NCBI GenBank assembly: GCA_017470245.1
Contig: JAFUEV010000042.1
Coordinates: forward strand, 1-64,000
DNA length: 64,000 nucleotides
Source: a bacterium
Lineage (GTDB): Bacteria; Cyanobacteriota; Vampirovibrionia; Gastranaerophilales; Gastranaerophilaceae
Direction of reading: 5' to 3'
Positions 24,875 through 34,686 of the stretch are shown in pieces (within the stretch, counting starts at the first letter, position 1; the number at the start of each line of letters is the position of its first letter). The position numbers and the translations under genes are program-made. The notes beneath the pieces were generated by a model, which saw only the letters and a list, made by a program, of their open reading frames with translations, did not search any database and was not told the origin of the DNA.

Positions 24875-26019
24875 TACATAGCCTCTTTAACGGTATTTAT
24901 TACAGTTTTAAATTCTTCAATTGTTATATCAGCAGTTAATGAAAGTCTTAATCTTGAAGTATTAACAGGGACAGTAGGCGGTCTGACCGGAAGAATATAA
25001 AAACCTTTACTTTGTAGTTGCTCCGCTATTTTTACTGTTTTGTTATTCTCTCCTATTATTACAGGTACAATCTGAGTTGTTCCTCCGTCAAGAATATAAT
25101 TATGAGCATCTTTTATTAGTTTATTCAGTTTATCCGCTTTATTTTTTACTATATCAAAATGTTCTTCTATAAGAAAATTTGTCCACATTATATTAACCGA
25201 AGGTATTGCGGTTGAAAAAATAAAAGAATTGGCTTTATTAATCAAATAATCAATTATAGTTTTTGAAGATACACAAAATGCACCCATAGAAGCAAATGAT
25301 TTACCCAGAGTCGCTGTTATTATATCAATCTCATTTAATAAATTATCTCTGTCTGCTATACCTGCAAGATTTTTTCCGTATATACCAAAAGCGTGAGCTT
25401 CATCTATCATTAAATAACAGTCATATTTCTTTTTTAATTCTATTAGCTTTTTTATATCAGCAACATCACCATCCATACTAAATACGGATTCCGAAATAAT
25501 AATTGCTTTTTTGTGATTGTTTCTATGTTTTTTTAGTAATTCTTCAAGATTTTCATAATCAAAATGGCGGTATCTGTAAAAAGGAGTACCTGATAACCTC
25601 ATTCCATCAATTATACTTGCGTGGTTTAGTTTATCCGAAAATATTACATCATCTCTGTTTACAAGAGCGGAAACAACTCCCAAATTGCATTGGTATCCCG
25701 TATTGAACAAAAGACACGCTTCTTTAGAAAAAAGTTTAGCCAAATTTTTTTCTAATCTGTTATATATTTTTGATGTTCCTGTTAACAATCTTGAAGATGT
25801 TGATGAAAATATAAATTCATTACAATCTTTATATTTTTGAATAAATTCATTTATTAAATTTCGTTCAGTGCTTAAATTCAAATAGTCATTAGATGAAAAA
25901 TTAAGCATATCACGACCTGACACGGTTATATATTTACCGTGTTTTTCTTCAATATTATGAACCTGTCTGAAATTATCTTTTTCAACAAGTTTTTTTATTT
26001 CTTCTTCATAAAAACTCAT
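24874..26019 (-). CDS. bioF: 8-amino-7-oxononanoate synthase
   Basis: This PLP enzyme joins pimeloyl-ACP with alanine. The 381 residues show the alpha-oxoamine synthase fold: LNFSSNDYLNL near the start, SSTSSRLLTG, LMIDEAHAFGIYG (PLP-contacting Asp/His) and the lysine region TATLGKSFASMGAF. It is first in the operon bioF-bioG-bioC. bioA, bioD and bioB are not in the window. KAPA synthase and 2-amino-3-ketobutyrate ligase are similar, but the context decides for BioF. Confidence 0.93.
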   Translation of the reverse strand: MSFYEEEIKKLVEKDNFRQVHNIEEKHGKYITVSGRDMLNFSSNDYLNLSTERNLINEFIQKYKDCNEFIFSSTSSRLLTGTSKIYNRLEKNLAKLFSKEACLLFNTGYQCNLGVVSALVNRDDVIFSDKLNHASIIDGMRLSGTPFYRYRHFDYENLEELLKKHRNNHKKAIIISESVFSMDGDVADIKKLIELKKKYDCYLMIDEAHAFGIYGKNLAGIADRDNLLNEIDIITATLGKSFASMGAFCVSSKTIIDYLINKANSFIFSTAIPSVNIMWTNFLIEEHFDIVKNKADKLNKLIKDAHNYILDGGTTQIVPVIIGENNKTVKIAEQLQSKGFYILPVRPPTVPVNTSRLRLSLTADITIEEFKTVINTVKEAM

Positions 26020-26047
26020 ATTTTAAGTATAGTTCAAACAAAAATTA

Positions 26048-26075
26048 ATTATAATTTCTTAATATCATATTCAAG
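26048..26075 (-). promoter_or_regulatory. Promoter of the biotin operon
   Basis: On the minus strand, CTTGAA (26070-26075) and a perfect TATAAT (26048-26053) are 16 bases apart, about 30 bases before the bioF ATG. I saw no convincing BirA operator. Confidence 0.45.
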
Positions 26076-26125
26076 TTTAAAAAAATAATGCCGATAAAAA
26101 GACTAAGTGTGAAGAAGGAATATTT

Positions 26126-27337
26126 ATGAACGGTGTCGGCAGATTTTCTCCTAATGATGATTATAATATTAACAACCCTAATGAAATAAAATCCACATAT
26201 AAAAAAGATGATATAGATTTGGAAGATATAAGTATATTATATTCAACAACCAAAACTGAAGACAAAAGAACAACCTTTAATGAAACATTTTCAATGTTAA
26301 ATGAATATGATTCAAAACAAGGTTCACAATTTCTTGCAGGTTTAAAGGAAAATAAGCAGGAATTAATGTCTCGTTTAGGAATAACCGATGAGCAATACGA
26401 TACTTTGGCTTGTACTGCCTTGGCTCTTGCAAGTCAAGAAACAGGCATGGGCGAAGAAAAAGGCTATGTCGGAGAAAATACAGGCATAGGCAGTTTGGCA
26501 AGAGGAGTAGGAAAATGGTTTTCTACAACTTTTAAAGGTGATTCATCTGCTTCTTCAGGACTTACTCAAATGAAAATTTTTGATTTTATGAAATCGGACA
26601 GTTTTCCTGAAGAATATAAAATGATATTAAAAGATATGGGCATACAAGCAAAGGGAATATCGTCAAATAACTTGTATAAAAATCCTGATAAAGCTGCAAT
26701 TGCAACAATTGTAGTATTAAAATCCATAAATGATAATTATCAAAATTATACGGAAATGCTACGCAATGAGCACGATAAATTGGCTCAGGAAATAGCAGAA
26801 ACACCTGAAAAAAGACAGGAACTTGAAGATAAAGGAAACGAACTTTTAGACAACATATTGCAAATATATAAAAATGCACCTGATGACCAAAAAGTTGAAA
26901 TAAGAAACAGTTTTAAAATGTGGTTGTTGGCTAAAAACGGTTCTAAAACAGGCGATAAAGTTGATAAAGGATATAATGAAGAAGAAAATTTGAATAAATT
27001 AAACAGTATTTTATCAAATAATTCTGAAAACTTTGAACCAATAACTGAAGAAGAACTTCACTTTATCAGATATGCACTGACGGCTGAGGGTAAAGAAATG
27101 AGTCCTGTTGAATATATGGCATACGGCTGGAATAAAGGTACGGAAGGTACAGGTATGCAATTAGACAGAACTCTTGCAGATAAAGTCGGAACAATTTTAT
27201 ATAATCCTGAGGATTTTGACTATGACCAATTTACAACTAACGTTGCAACACTGGCTGAAAAATATGCAAACCAATCTGTTGGAGAAAACAGTTTAGATAT
27301 AATGAATGATGCGTTACTGGATGACTTTGAATGGTAG
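26126..27337 (+). CDS. Lysozyme/transglycosylase-like protein (tentative)
   Basis: A 403-residue protein without signal peptide or membrane span. The segment ALASQETGMGEE (Glu105) followed about 35 residues later by SASSGLTQMKIFDF looks like the catalytic Glu and the Ser-x-Gly-x-x-Gln motif of SLT-type lytic transglycosylases. The following helices would complete the fold. If right, it cleaves peptidoglycan between MurNAc and GlcNAc. Without an export signal it may use another route, or the likeness is misleading. The N-terminus is Asn/Asp-rich. GAAGAAGGA precedes the ATG, and a good terminator follows. Confidence 0.55.
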   Translation: MNGVGRFSPNDDYNINNPNEIKSTYKKDDIDLEDISILYSTTKTEDKRTTFNETFSMLNEYDSKQGSQFLAGLKENKQELMSRLGITDEQYDTLACTALALASQETGMGEEKGYVGENTGIGSLARGVGKWFSTTFKGDSSASSGLTQMKIFDFMKSDSFPEEYKMILKDMGIQAKGISSNNLYKNPDKAAIATIVVLKSINDNYQNYTEMLRNEHDKLAQEIAETPEKRQELEDKGNELLDNILQIYKNAPDDQKVEIRNSFKMWLLAKNGSKTGDKVDKGYNEEENLNKLNSILSNNSENFEPITEEELHFIRYALTAEGKEMSPVEYMAYGWNKGTEGTGMQLDRTLADKVGTILYNPEDFDYDQFTTNVATLAEKYANQSVGENSLDIMNDALLDDFEW

Positions 27338-27359
27338 ATGGTTTGTTAAAACGCAAAAT

Positions 27360-27398
27360 AAAATGGTATAGCTTGTAAGTTATACCATTTTTTATTAT
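27360..27398 (+). terminator. Rho-independent terminator
   Basis: AAAATGGTATA and TATACCATTTT form an 11-bp stem followed by TTTATTATTT, about 22 bases after the stop at 27337. Confidence 0.8.
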
Positions 27399-27479
27399 TT
27401 ACACTCTATATATGATTAAAAAAAACAAATAATCAGATAATATTATTTCGTATGAGAATTTTGGAAAGGTGGAAATAGT

Positions 27480-27959
27480 ATGTCAAATCCTGAAATGAAT
27501 GTTGAACAAAGATTTGAACAACGACCAAAAAATGTTAATACCTCTGGACAAGGACCCAATGAAAAAGTTCCGGCGGAAGTTGCAAAGAAATTCAACTGGG
27601 GAGCTTTTTTGTGGGGTTGGATTTGGGGTGTATGTAATGGAGCGTGGATTACATTGATAGGTCTTGCAATTCCTATTGTGATATGTATTATAGGCGCTTC
27701 TATGTCGTCAAAATCATTGGGAAGTTTTCGCATAATATCTAATATTATATGTTTTCCTTTAGCTATTTGGTTTGGTGTAATGGGAAATAAGTGGGCTTGG
27801 CAAAATAAACGTTACAATAGTATTCAAGAGTTCCATGAAAAACAGAAGAGATGGGTAAAATTTTGGTTCATGATTTTTGGAGGACTATTCCTATTGGGTA
27901 TATTAGCTGTATTTCTTTTACCGTTATTAATACATAATAGTGCTTTATTACAACATTAG
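27480..27959 (+). CDS. Tryptophan-rich membrane protein, DUF2628-like
   Basis: A 159-residue protein with a polar N-terminus (1-37), then FNWGAFLWGWIWGVCNGAWI, which resembles the Asn-Trp-x-Ala-Phe entry of DUF2628-type membrane proteins. Two further hydrophobic segments (about 55-95) and a C-terminal helix (about 130-152) follow. Function is not established for such proteins. The RBS GGAAAGGTGG is strong. Monocistronic, with its own terminator. Confidence 0.65.
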   Translation: MSNPEMNVEQRFEQRPKNVNTSGQGPNEKVPAEVAKKFNWGAFLWGWIWGVCNGAWITLIGLAIPIVICIIGASMSSKSLGSFRIISNIICFPLAIWFGVMGNKWAWQNKRYNSIQEFHEKQKRWVKFWFMIFGGLFLLGILAVFLLPLLIHNSALLQH

Positions 27960-27982
27960 TACAAAATAACAGAATATATCTG

Positions 27983-28016
27983 AAAAAGAGGAACTTTTAA
28001 AGCTCCTCTTTTTGTT
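27983..28016 (+). terminator. Rho-independent terminator
   Basis: AAAAAGAGGA and TCCTCTTTTT form a 10-bp stem with a T-run, 23 bases after the stop at 27959. Confidence 0.85.
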
Positions 28017-28099
28017 TACAAACTAACAATAAATTAACATAAATATATTTTTCTTTGATAAAATAAAAATGTGTGAGTAATTTGGAATAAAAATAAATT

Positions 28100-29848
28100 A
28101 TGGATATATTTTCGATTTTTACCTTATGTGGCGGACTCGCTTTCTTCTTGTACGGCATGATTGTGATGTCTTCAGGGTTAGAAAAAATATCAGGCGGCAA
28201 ACTGGAGAAACTTCTTGAACAATTAACCTCAAATCCGGTAAAAGGTTTCCTCGTCGGTATCGGTATGACAATAGCCGTTCAAAGTTCATCAGCCGTATCC
28301 GTTATGTTGGTTGGTTTTGTAAATTCGGGAATAATGAAACTTGCACAAACCATAGCAATAACACTGGGGTCTAATATCGGGACAACTGCAACTTCTTGGA
28401 TTTTAAGTTTATCAGGTATTCAAAGTACAAATTTCTTTTTAAGACTTCTAAAACCTGAATCTTTCTCCCCTATATTGGCTTTAATCGGTGTTATTTTATT
28501 AATGACAACAAAAAATAATTATTCAAGAAGAAAACCTATCGGCTCATTTATGATAGGTTTTGCTGTATTAATGTTCGGAATGGGTTTAATGTCATCATCA
28601 ATGGCACCGCTTGCTAATGACCCTAATTTCACAAAGATACTTACTCTATTCCATAATCCTATTTTAGGTTTGTTTGTAGGGCTTATTGTTACTGCTATAA
28701 TTCAAAGTTCTGCTGCGTCAGTCGGTATGTTACAAGCTTTATCTCTAACAGGCAGTATCTCTTATGCTGTCGCTGCACCTATTATTGCAGGTCAAAACAT
28801 AGGAACATGCGTTACTGCTTTGTTATCAAGTATTGGTGTTAATACAAATGCAAAAAAAGTTGCGGCAATGCATATTGTTTTCAATATAACAGGGGCTATA
28901 GCTTTCTTAATTATTTATGAATTTTTTATTCATTTATTTAACCCCCTATCAGGTATTGCAAATCCATTTGGTATTGCAATTATTCACACAGTATACAATG
29001 TTGTTACTGTAATTGTTTGTTTCCCACTTAGTAAAATTTTATTAGCACTTGTAAACAAATTAATAAAGGATACGGAAGAAAATCAAGAGGTAATACTTGA
29101 CGAACGTTTACTTTTAAATCCCTCAATTGCAATTGCACAATGTTATAAAACAACAGGGAATATGGCACAAATAACACGAGAAACATTATCTCTTTCGGTT
29201 AGAATGCTTAAACAGTATAATGTAAAGGCTGCTGAGGTTATAACAAAAAATGAAGCATTAATTGATAAATATCAAGATACTTTAGAAACATTCTTACAAA
29301 AACTTTCTGCACGTGAACTTTCGGAAGAAGATAGTAACAGAATTTCTCAACTTGTACTTTCTATTTCCGATTTTGAAAAAATTGCGGATCATTCAATTAA
29401 CATTTTAAATATAGCGACAAAAGTTCATAAAAAAGAATGGACACTTACTCCTGAAACGATAGATGAACTTAAAAAAGTCGTTAATGCTGTAAAAGAAGTA
29501 TTTGATATAACTTTAAATGCTTTTATTTTTCAAGATATGAACTATGCATATCAGGTAGAACCTTTAGAACAAATTGTTGATGATATTTCTTATTATGCAA
29601 GAAAAAATCATATAAAACGTGTAAAACAGGCAAAAGCACATATTAAAAGAGGTTTTGTATATGCAGAAATTCTCAATGATTTGGAAAGAATTTCCGACCA
29701 TTGTTCAAATATTGCAACAAACATGATTCAATCAATGAATTCTGATATTCCTAAACATGTATTGAAAAACAGGCTAAAAACAGAAAACGGAAAATATTCT
29801 GCAGAAATTGAAGAATTTAGAAATAAATATGCAATAGAACGTATGTAA
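28100..29848 (+). CDS. Na/Pi cotransporter with PhoU-like C-terminal domain
   Basis: A 582-residue inner-membrane transporter that should import or export phosphate with sodium. The two inverted transport repeats show the family QSSSA motifs: VQSSSAVSVMLVG (about 56) and IQSSAASVGMLQA (about 200). Eight or more membrane helices fill residues 1-320. The remainder (about 340-560) is helical and resembles two PhoU-like bundles with Glu/Asp-rich pairs. It is probably monocistronic: 48 bases separate it from the next gene. Confidence 0.9.
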   Translation: MDIFSIFTLCGGLAFFLYGMIVMSSGLEKISGGKLEKLLEQLTSNPVKGFLVGIGMTIAVQSSSAVSVMLVGFVNSGIMKLAQTIAITLGSNIGTTATSWILSLSGIQSTNFFLRLLKPESFSPILALIGVILLMTTKNNYSRRKPIGSFMIGFAVLMFGMGLMSSSMAPLANDPNFTKILTLFHNPILGLFVGLIVTAIIQSSAASVGMLQALSLTGSISYAVAAPIIAGQNIGTCVTALLSSIGVNTNAKKVAAMHIVFNITGAIAFLIIYEFFIHLFNPLSGIANPFGIAIIHTVYNVVTVIVCFPLSKILLALVNKLIKDTEENQEVILDERLLLNPSIAIAQCYKTTGNMAQITRETLSLSVRMLKQYNVKAAEVITKNEALIDKYQDTLETFLQKLSARELSEEDSNRISQLVLSISDFEKIADHSINILNIATKVHKKEWTLTPETIDELKKVVNAVKEVFDITLNAFIFQDMNYAYQVEPLEQIVDDISYYARKNHIKRVKQAKAHIKRGFVYAEILNDLERISDHCSNIATNMIQSMNSDIPKHVLKNRLKTENGKYSAEIEEFRNKYAIERM

Positions 29849-29896
29849 TTATTTGTGATACTATAGAAATACAGATTAGGATTTGGAGTTCAATAA

Positions 29897-30916
29897 ATGT
29901 TTACTGCGGATAAAGATGAATTAATAAAAGGAATTGAAAATCTTTCTCAACCCTCTGTTCTTGTTATAGGTGATATGGCAATCGATGAAATGATATACGG
30001 TTCCACTGACAGAATAAGTAGAGAAGCTCCTGTTCTGATTTTAAGACACTATAATACAAAAATAATTCTTGGTGCGGCATCAAATGCGGCACACAATATA
30101 GCTACTTTGAACAAAGGAAAAGTCAGTGTAATTGGTATTATCGGTAATGATTATTACGCACCTATTCTTTTAAATACGTTTAAAGAAGCAGGCATTAATA
30201 CAGAATATATGGTAGAGGATGAAACACGAGCAACTACCGTAAAAACAAGAATATCCGGTTCGTGTTCTCAATCATTAACACAGCAAATAGTAAGAATAGA
30301 CAGAGAAACAATCGCTAAATTGTCTGTCGAAACAGAACAAAAAGTCATAAAACAAATGGAAATAGCAATTCCTAAACATGATGCAATTATCTTATCTGAC
30401 TATAACATAGGATTGCTTACTGATAAAGTCATAAGTAAAGCAATAGAACTTGCAAAAAAATATAATAAAATAATAGTAGTTGATTCTCAAAAAGATTTAG
30501 ACAGATTTCAAGGTGTTACGTCAATGACACCAAATCAACCCGATAGTGAAAAATTTGTAGGCTTTTTTATTAAAGATACAAATACTCTTGAAAAAGCAGG
30601 AAAAGAAATGCTTAAAAAGACAAAAGCAGATTCTGCTCTCATTACCTTAGGCGGTGAAGGAATGGCTTTATTTGAACAAAACGGTAATTTTGAAAAAATT
30701 CCTGTATTTAATAAAACTGATGTTTTTGATGTAACAGGTGCCGGTGATACCGTTGTTGCTGTTTATACACTTGCAATGGCTTCCGGGTTGAGTAAAAAGA
30801 ATGCTGCAATACTTGGTAATTTAGCTGCAAGTATTGTTATAAGAAGTTTTGGCTGCGCTACAACAACTAAAGAAGAATTAATTCAAACAATTAAGCAAAT
30901 GGATTTTATACTATAA
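29897..30916 (+). CDS. rfaE1: PfkB-family heptose-7-phosphate kinase (RfaE/HldE domain I)
   Basis: This kinase phosphorylates D-glycero-D-manno-heptose 7-phosphate at C1 on the way to ADP-heptose for LPS core. The 339-residue protein matches the kinase domain of HldE: VIGDMAIDEMIYGSTDRISR at the start, LGAASNAAHNIA substrate loop, and DVTGAGDTVVAVYTLA with the catalytic Asp. It stops after the kinase; no nucleotidyltransferase domain II is fused. The next genes encode envelope functions, consistent with LPS. Confidence 0.85.
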   Translation: MFTADKDELIKGIENLSQPSVLVIGDMAIDEMIYGSTDRISREAPVLILRHYNTKIILGAASNAAHNIATLNKGKVSVIGIIGNDYYAPILLNTFKEAGINTEYMVEDETRATTVKTRISGSCSQSLTQQIVRIDRETIAKLSVETEQKVIKQMEIAIPKHDAIILSDYNIGLLTDKVISKAIELAKKYNKIIVVDSQKDLDRFQGVTSMTPNQPDSEKFVGFFIKDTNTLEKAGKEMLKKTKADSALITLGGEGMALFEQNGNFEKIPVFNKTDVFDVTGAGDTVVAVYTLAMASGLSKKNAAILGNLAASIVIRSFGCATTTKEELIQTIKQMDFIL

Positions 30917-30940
30917 CGATAAAATAATATTGGGGGATAT

Positions 30941-31501
30941 ATGAATATTTTTAAAAAATTAAAATTAACTGATTATTTAATCATATTGGCAATAATAATT
31001 CTTGTTACTGTAGGTACATTAGCTGTATTTAAAAAGAAAAATTTTTCTAATCTTCCTGTTGAAAAAGAAGTTAAAATCCAATTTGATGTATTTTTCAGGG
31101 GCGTAACGATATCAACACCTGAATCACCGTTCCAAATCGGAGATGATGCATTCATAACAATAAGAAACGTTCCTTATACAAAATTGAAAATAGTTGATAT
31201 GGATGGTCAACCGAGAATGACTTATGTTCCGGCTAAAAACCAATTAGGTGTTGCTCCTACGGTAGATGTTTCTATGCCAAATTTGTTTGATTTTATTGTA
31301 AAACTTGAAGATACGGCAAAGAAAACACCTGATGGATATGTCGCAGGCGGAAATAAAATTAAAATGGGTATTCCTGTTGTCATAGAAGGTGAAAAGTATA
31401 AATATCAAGGTACTATTTCAAATGTTTATGAAGTAGAAGATGAAAAAACTTCCGAAGAAGAATCTTCAGAAGAAGCACCCGTTGAAGAAGTTAAAGAATA
31501 A
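30941..31501 (+). CDS. DUF4330 family membrane-anchored protein
   Basis: A 186-residue protein with one N-terminal membrane helix (LTDYLIILAIIILVTVGTLAV) and an external beta-rich domain (about 38-165). The Glu-rich tail is low complexity. The helix followed by this domain resembles DUF4330 proteins found in cyanobacteria and Firmicutes next to envelope genes. Role unknown. GGGGGATAT is a strong RBS. Its stop overlaps the ligase-like gene's ATG by one base (TAATG). Confidence 0.75.
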   Translation: MNIFKKLKLTDYLIILAIIILVTVGTLAVFKKKNFSNLPVEKEVKIQFDVFFRGVTISTPESPFQIGDDAFITIRNVPYTKLKIVDMDGQPRMTYVPAKNQLGVAPTVDVSMPNLFDFIVKLEDTAKKTPDGYVAGGNKIKMGIPVVIEGEKYKYQGTISNVYEVEDEKTSEEESSEEAPVEEVKE

Positions 31502-32871
31502 TGAAAATTTTAGAATCAAAAATATTTGATATTATAAACAATATACTTTCGTTTATACAGGTAAAAACTGACTTAATAAGGCAGAATAGTTATATTTTCG
31601 CAAATATAGATGTTTTTATTTTACTTGCAATAGTTGCAACATATATAGTTTCAACATTTGGTACAACAGAACAGATAGGAATGATATCATTTGTAGTTCC
31701 TATATTAGTGGTAATAAAAGTATTAATTACAAAAGGCGAAAAAATTGAACTTGAACATTGTAATTTTTGGCTTTTAATGTATTTGATAATTTGTTTTATA
31801 ACTAATTTTACGTCATCTATGCCTTTTCAAAGTCTTTATGGTTTTATGAAAACGCTTATATATTTTGCTTTTTATTTCGCTTTATGCCAGTTCTTAAAGT
31901 CTAATAAACATTATATAACTGTTATATTATTCGTGATAGCAGCAATAATGAGCGTTGAAAGCATTATAGGGCTTGTTCAAAATGCTGCGGGAGTAGAAAA
32001 TATATCAACTTGGCAAGATACAAGTTATGTAAATCCGGAAGATGTGCTTGCAAGAGTATACGGAACATTAAAACCATATAATCCGAACTTATTCGGTGGG
32101 TATTTAATTGCCGGTTTTACTTCTATTATTGCAATATGTGCTTTACATTTTAAAAATAAAAATTTTCTATCGGCAATAATAGCTTTAACTTTTACATTTA
32201 TAATTGCACTTTGTATATTCTTAACAGGATGCAGAGGAGCATATCTTGCACTATTTGTAATCATATTAACAATATTATTTGCATCATTTCAAATAATATT
32301 CTTTGATTTTAATAATAACAGAATAAAAAGATTATGGAAATATATAACCGGTGCGTTTATAGTGGGTGGAACAGCATTTATGTTGTTAAACCACGGTATA
32401 TTTCATCGTTTAATGTCTATTTTTATCTTGAGAGGTGATTCTTCAACATCGTTTAGAATGAATGTATATAATTCTGCCATTCAAATGTTTCAAGATAATC
32501 CTATTTGCGGTATAGGAGTCGGGAATAAGGTATTCAGAGAAATATACGGCTTGTATATGTTGTCAGGTTTTGATGCATTGAGTTGTTATTGTGTATTTTT
32601 GGAAATGGCTGTTGAAAGCGGAATTTTTGCACTGATTGCATATTTATTATTTATAGGGAATTTATTATTTAACGGAATAAAAACATTTATAACTTCAAAA
32701 GAGTTGGCTGGTAAAATTATTATTTTCGCTACAACTGCTGCAATATTGGCAGTAATGTTGCACGGTTTATTTGATACTGTATATTTCAGACCTCAAATTC
32801 AATACATATTTTGGACAATGGCTGCAATATTAACAACTATGGTAAGAAAAACGGTCAGTATTGAAAAATAG
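31501..32871 (+). CDS. O-antigen ligase/polymerase-like membrane protein (WaaL/Wzy superfamily)
   Basis: A 456-residue protein with about eleven hydrophobic helices and a large external loop (about 315-360) containing RGDSSTSFRMNVYNSAIQMF and NPICGIGVGNKVF, the Arg-rich and Gly-Ile-Gly segments typical of O-antigen ligases. These enzymes join polymerised glycan to lipid A-core or to other acceptors at the periplasmic face. The heptose kinase two genes upstream fits an LPS role. Whether it is ligase or polymerase cannot be told from sequence. Confidence 0.78.
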   Translation: MKILESKIFDIINNILSFIQVKTDLIRQNSYIFANIDVFILLAIVATYIVSTFGTTEQIGMISFVVPILVVIKVLITKGEKIELEHCNFWLLMYLIICFITNFTSSMPFQSLYGFMKTLIYFAFYFALCQFLKSNKHYITVILFVIAAIMSVESIIGLVQNAAGVENISTWQDTSYVNPEDVLARVYGTLKPYNPNLFGGYLIAGFTSIIAICALHFKNKNFLSAIIALTFTFIIALCIFLTGCRGAYLALFVIILTILFASFQIIFFDFNNNRIKRLWKYITGAFIVGGTAFMLLNHGIFHRLMSIFILRGDSSTSFRMNVYNSAIQMFQDNPICGIGVGNKVFREIYGLYMLSGFDALSCYCVFLEMAVESGIFALIAYLLFIGNLLFNGIKTFITSKELAGKIIIFATTAAILAVMLHGLFDTVYFRPQIQYIFWTMAAILTTMVRKTVSIEK

Positions 32872-32917
32872 CATTATTTGTTAAATAATGAAAAATGTAC
32901 AAAACGGAGTTTTTTGG

Positions 32918-33697
32918 ATGAAAAAAATCGGAGAAATGACAAGTGAAGAGTTTAAGGAAGCTCTATCAGTAATATTAAAATATAAAGAAGAAAAAAAAGA
33001 AGAAGAGAAACCTCAAACTAATTCAATTGATGAATTTAAGCAAAATATTGAGAATTTTAAGAATTTTTTATCCGAGCCGTTAACTCAGGAAGTATTTATA
33101 AGACGTGGAAAAAAAGTTAAAAGCTGGATATGGGAGCTTGTTTCGACGATAGTTTTTGTACTTGTAGCAGTAATTATAATAAGATATTTTATTGCAGAAA
33201 TTCGCTGGATACCTTCAGGCTCAATGAGACCTACGTTAATAGAAGGTGACAGAGTGGTAGTAAACAGATTTTCCAGATTTTTTACTCTCCCCCAACGTGG
33301 TGATATAATGATTTTCTATCCTCCTGAAGAGAAATTGGAAAATACCTTCGGAAAAGTAATGAGTCGTTTAATCGGCATAGGTTGTAAAGATATAGCTTAT
33401 ATAAAAAGAGTAATCGGATTGCCCGGTGATAAGTTTGAAATTAAGCAGGATGATAGAGGTGTTTCAACTGTATATATTAATGATGAGCCCCTCAATGAAC
33501 CATATATAAAGAATCCTTTGGAATATCCCGAATGTACGGAAAATATGTTGTGTGGTCCGATATATATACCTGAAGGACAATATTTTATGATGGGCGATAA
33601 TCGTGGTAATTCCAGAGATAGCAGATATTGGGGCTTATTACCTCAAGACAGATTTATAGGTAAAGCTATAATTATAGCAAGAATTAATAAATTATAA
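32918..33697 (+). CDS. lepB: Signal peptidase I
   Basis: LepB cuts signal peptides from exported proteins at the inner membrane. About 259 residues: a charged cytoplasmic leader (to about 75), a membrane helix (LVSTIVFVLVAVIIIRYF), catalytic Ser in WIPSGSMRPTL, catalytic Lys in DIAYIKRVIGLPGD and the end motif GDNRGNSRDSRYWG. The long polar leader is unusual. ATG 32918 follows CGGAG and is preferred over the in-frame ATG ten codons upstream, which lacks an RBS. It overlaps the convergent prenyl synthase by six bases. Confidence 0.94.
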   Translation: MKKIGEMTSEEFKEALSVILKYKEEKKEEEKPQTNSIDEFKQNIENFKNFLSEPLTQEVFIRRGKKVKSWIWELVSTIVFVLVAVIIIRYFIAEIRWIPSGSMRPTLIEGDRVVVNRFSRFFTLPQRGDIMIFYPPEEKLENTFGKVMSRLIGIGCKDIAYIKRVIGLPGDKFEIKQDDRGVSTVYINDEPLNEPYIKNPLEYPECTENMLCGPIYIPEGQYFMMGDNRGNSRDSRYWGLLPQDRFIGKAIIIARINKL

Positions 33698-34582
33698 ATT
33701 TAGATTTGTAAGCCTGATAATTTCTTGTTTATATTCGTTATCTTTAATGAAATCAATTGATTCTATTGCATTATTAACATATTGCTTTATCAATAACTGT
33801 GTTTTTTTAATAATTTCGTCATTATTTATTATCAATTCTTTTATTTTGTCGTGAGAAAGACTTTCAATATTTTTATGTTGTTCGTTTAAAAAAATTACAG
33901 GTGCAGTATAGATTCCATTATCAATATCACTCATAATTGGTTTTGTTGGGTCTGTCTTTAATATATTCATCAAATCATCTTTAATTTGAAATGCGATACC
34001 AAAATTTTGAGCGAAATTAAAGAGATTAATTTTGTGTTCATTGTCAATTAACATTGCAAGGGAAACAAGCGGTGCTTTAAAGAGTTCTGCTGTTTTATAT
34101 TCTGATTTTTTAATGTATTCATTCATTGTTGGGAGTTTGCCTATGGCAAAATTTTGGTTTATTTCTCCTTTGCACATTAAGTATAACGATTGAGAGAATG
34201 TATCTATAATTTCTGTTTTTGAACATTTTACAAGTTCTTTTAATGCGATAGAAAGTAAAATATCACCTGCAAGAACGCTAAGACTGTTACCCAATTTATA
34301 ATTAAGTGAAATTTTGCCTCGTCTTGTTTGTGCATCATCAAGAATATCATCATGAACAAGGGTTGAATTGTGGATAAGTTCCACTGCACAAGCCAAATGA
34401 TAAATTTTTTCATCGACATCAAATCCGAGTGCTTTTGTAAAAAGAAAAACTAAAGAAGGTCGTATTCTTTTTGATTTTGAAGATAAATAGTCGCTGATAT
34501 CTGAAGCAATATTATTATTTTTGTCGGAGAGAGTTTCTATAATTAGTTCGTTTAAGTTATTTAGCTCTTTTTGTATTAACAT
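33692..34582 (-). CDS. Polyprenyl diphosphate synthase (trans-isoprenyl type)
   Basis: This enzyme lengthens allylic diphosphates with isopentenyl diphosphate, for quinone side chains or carriers. The 296 residues have the first Asp-rich motif HDDILDDAQTRRG (about 78-90) and a second FQIKDDLMN (about 198). The second lacks the last Asp of the usual D-D-x-x-D. The chain length cannot be read with certainty. It resembles heptaprenyl/octaprenyl or geranylgeranyl synthases. It is alone on its strand. Confidence 0.88.
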   Translation of the reverse strand: MLIQKELNNLNELIIETLSDKNNNIASDISDYLSSKSKRIRPSLVFLFTKALGFDVDEKIYHLACAVELIHNSTLVHDDILDDAQTRRGKISLNYKLGNSLSVLAGDILLSIALKELVKCSKTEIIDTFSQSLYLMCKGEINQNFAIGKLPTMNEYIKKSEYKTAELFKAPLVSLAMLIDNEHKINLFNFAQNFGIAFQIKDDLMNILKTDPTKPIMSDIDNGIYTAPVIFLNEQHKNIESLSHDKIKELIINNDEIIKKTQLLIKQYVNNAIESIDFIKDNEYKQEIIRLTNLNL

Positions 34583-34686
34583 ATTATAAAACTCCCATTA
34601 ATTCAGACATACTTTATTATAAATACATTAAAGAATAATAACAAATTATTTTTTGTTTTAATTTTAAATATGCAAAGGGTAAAGAG

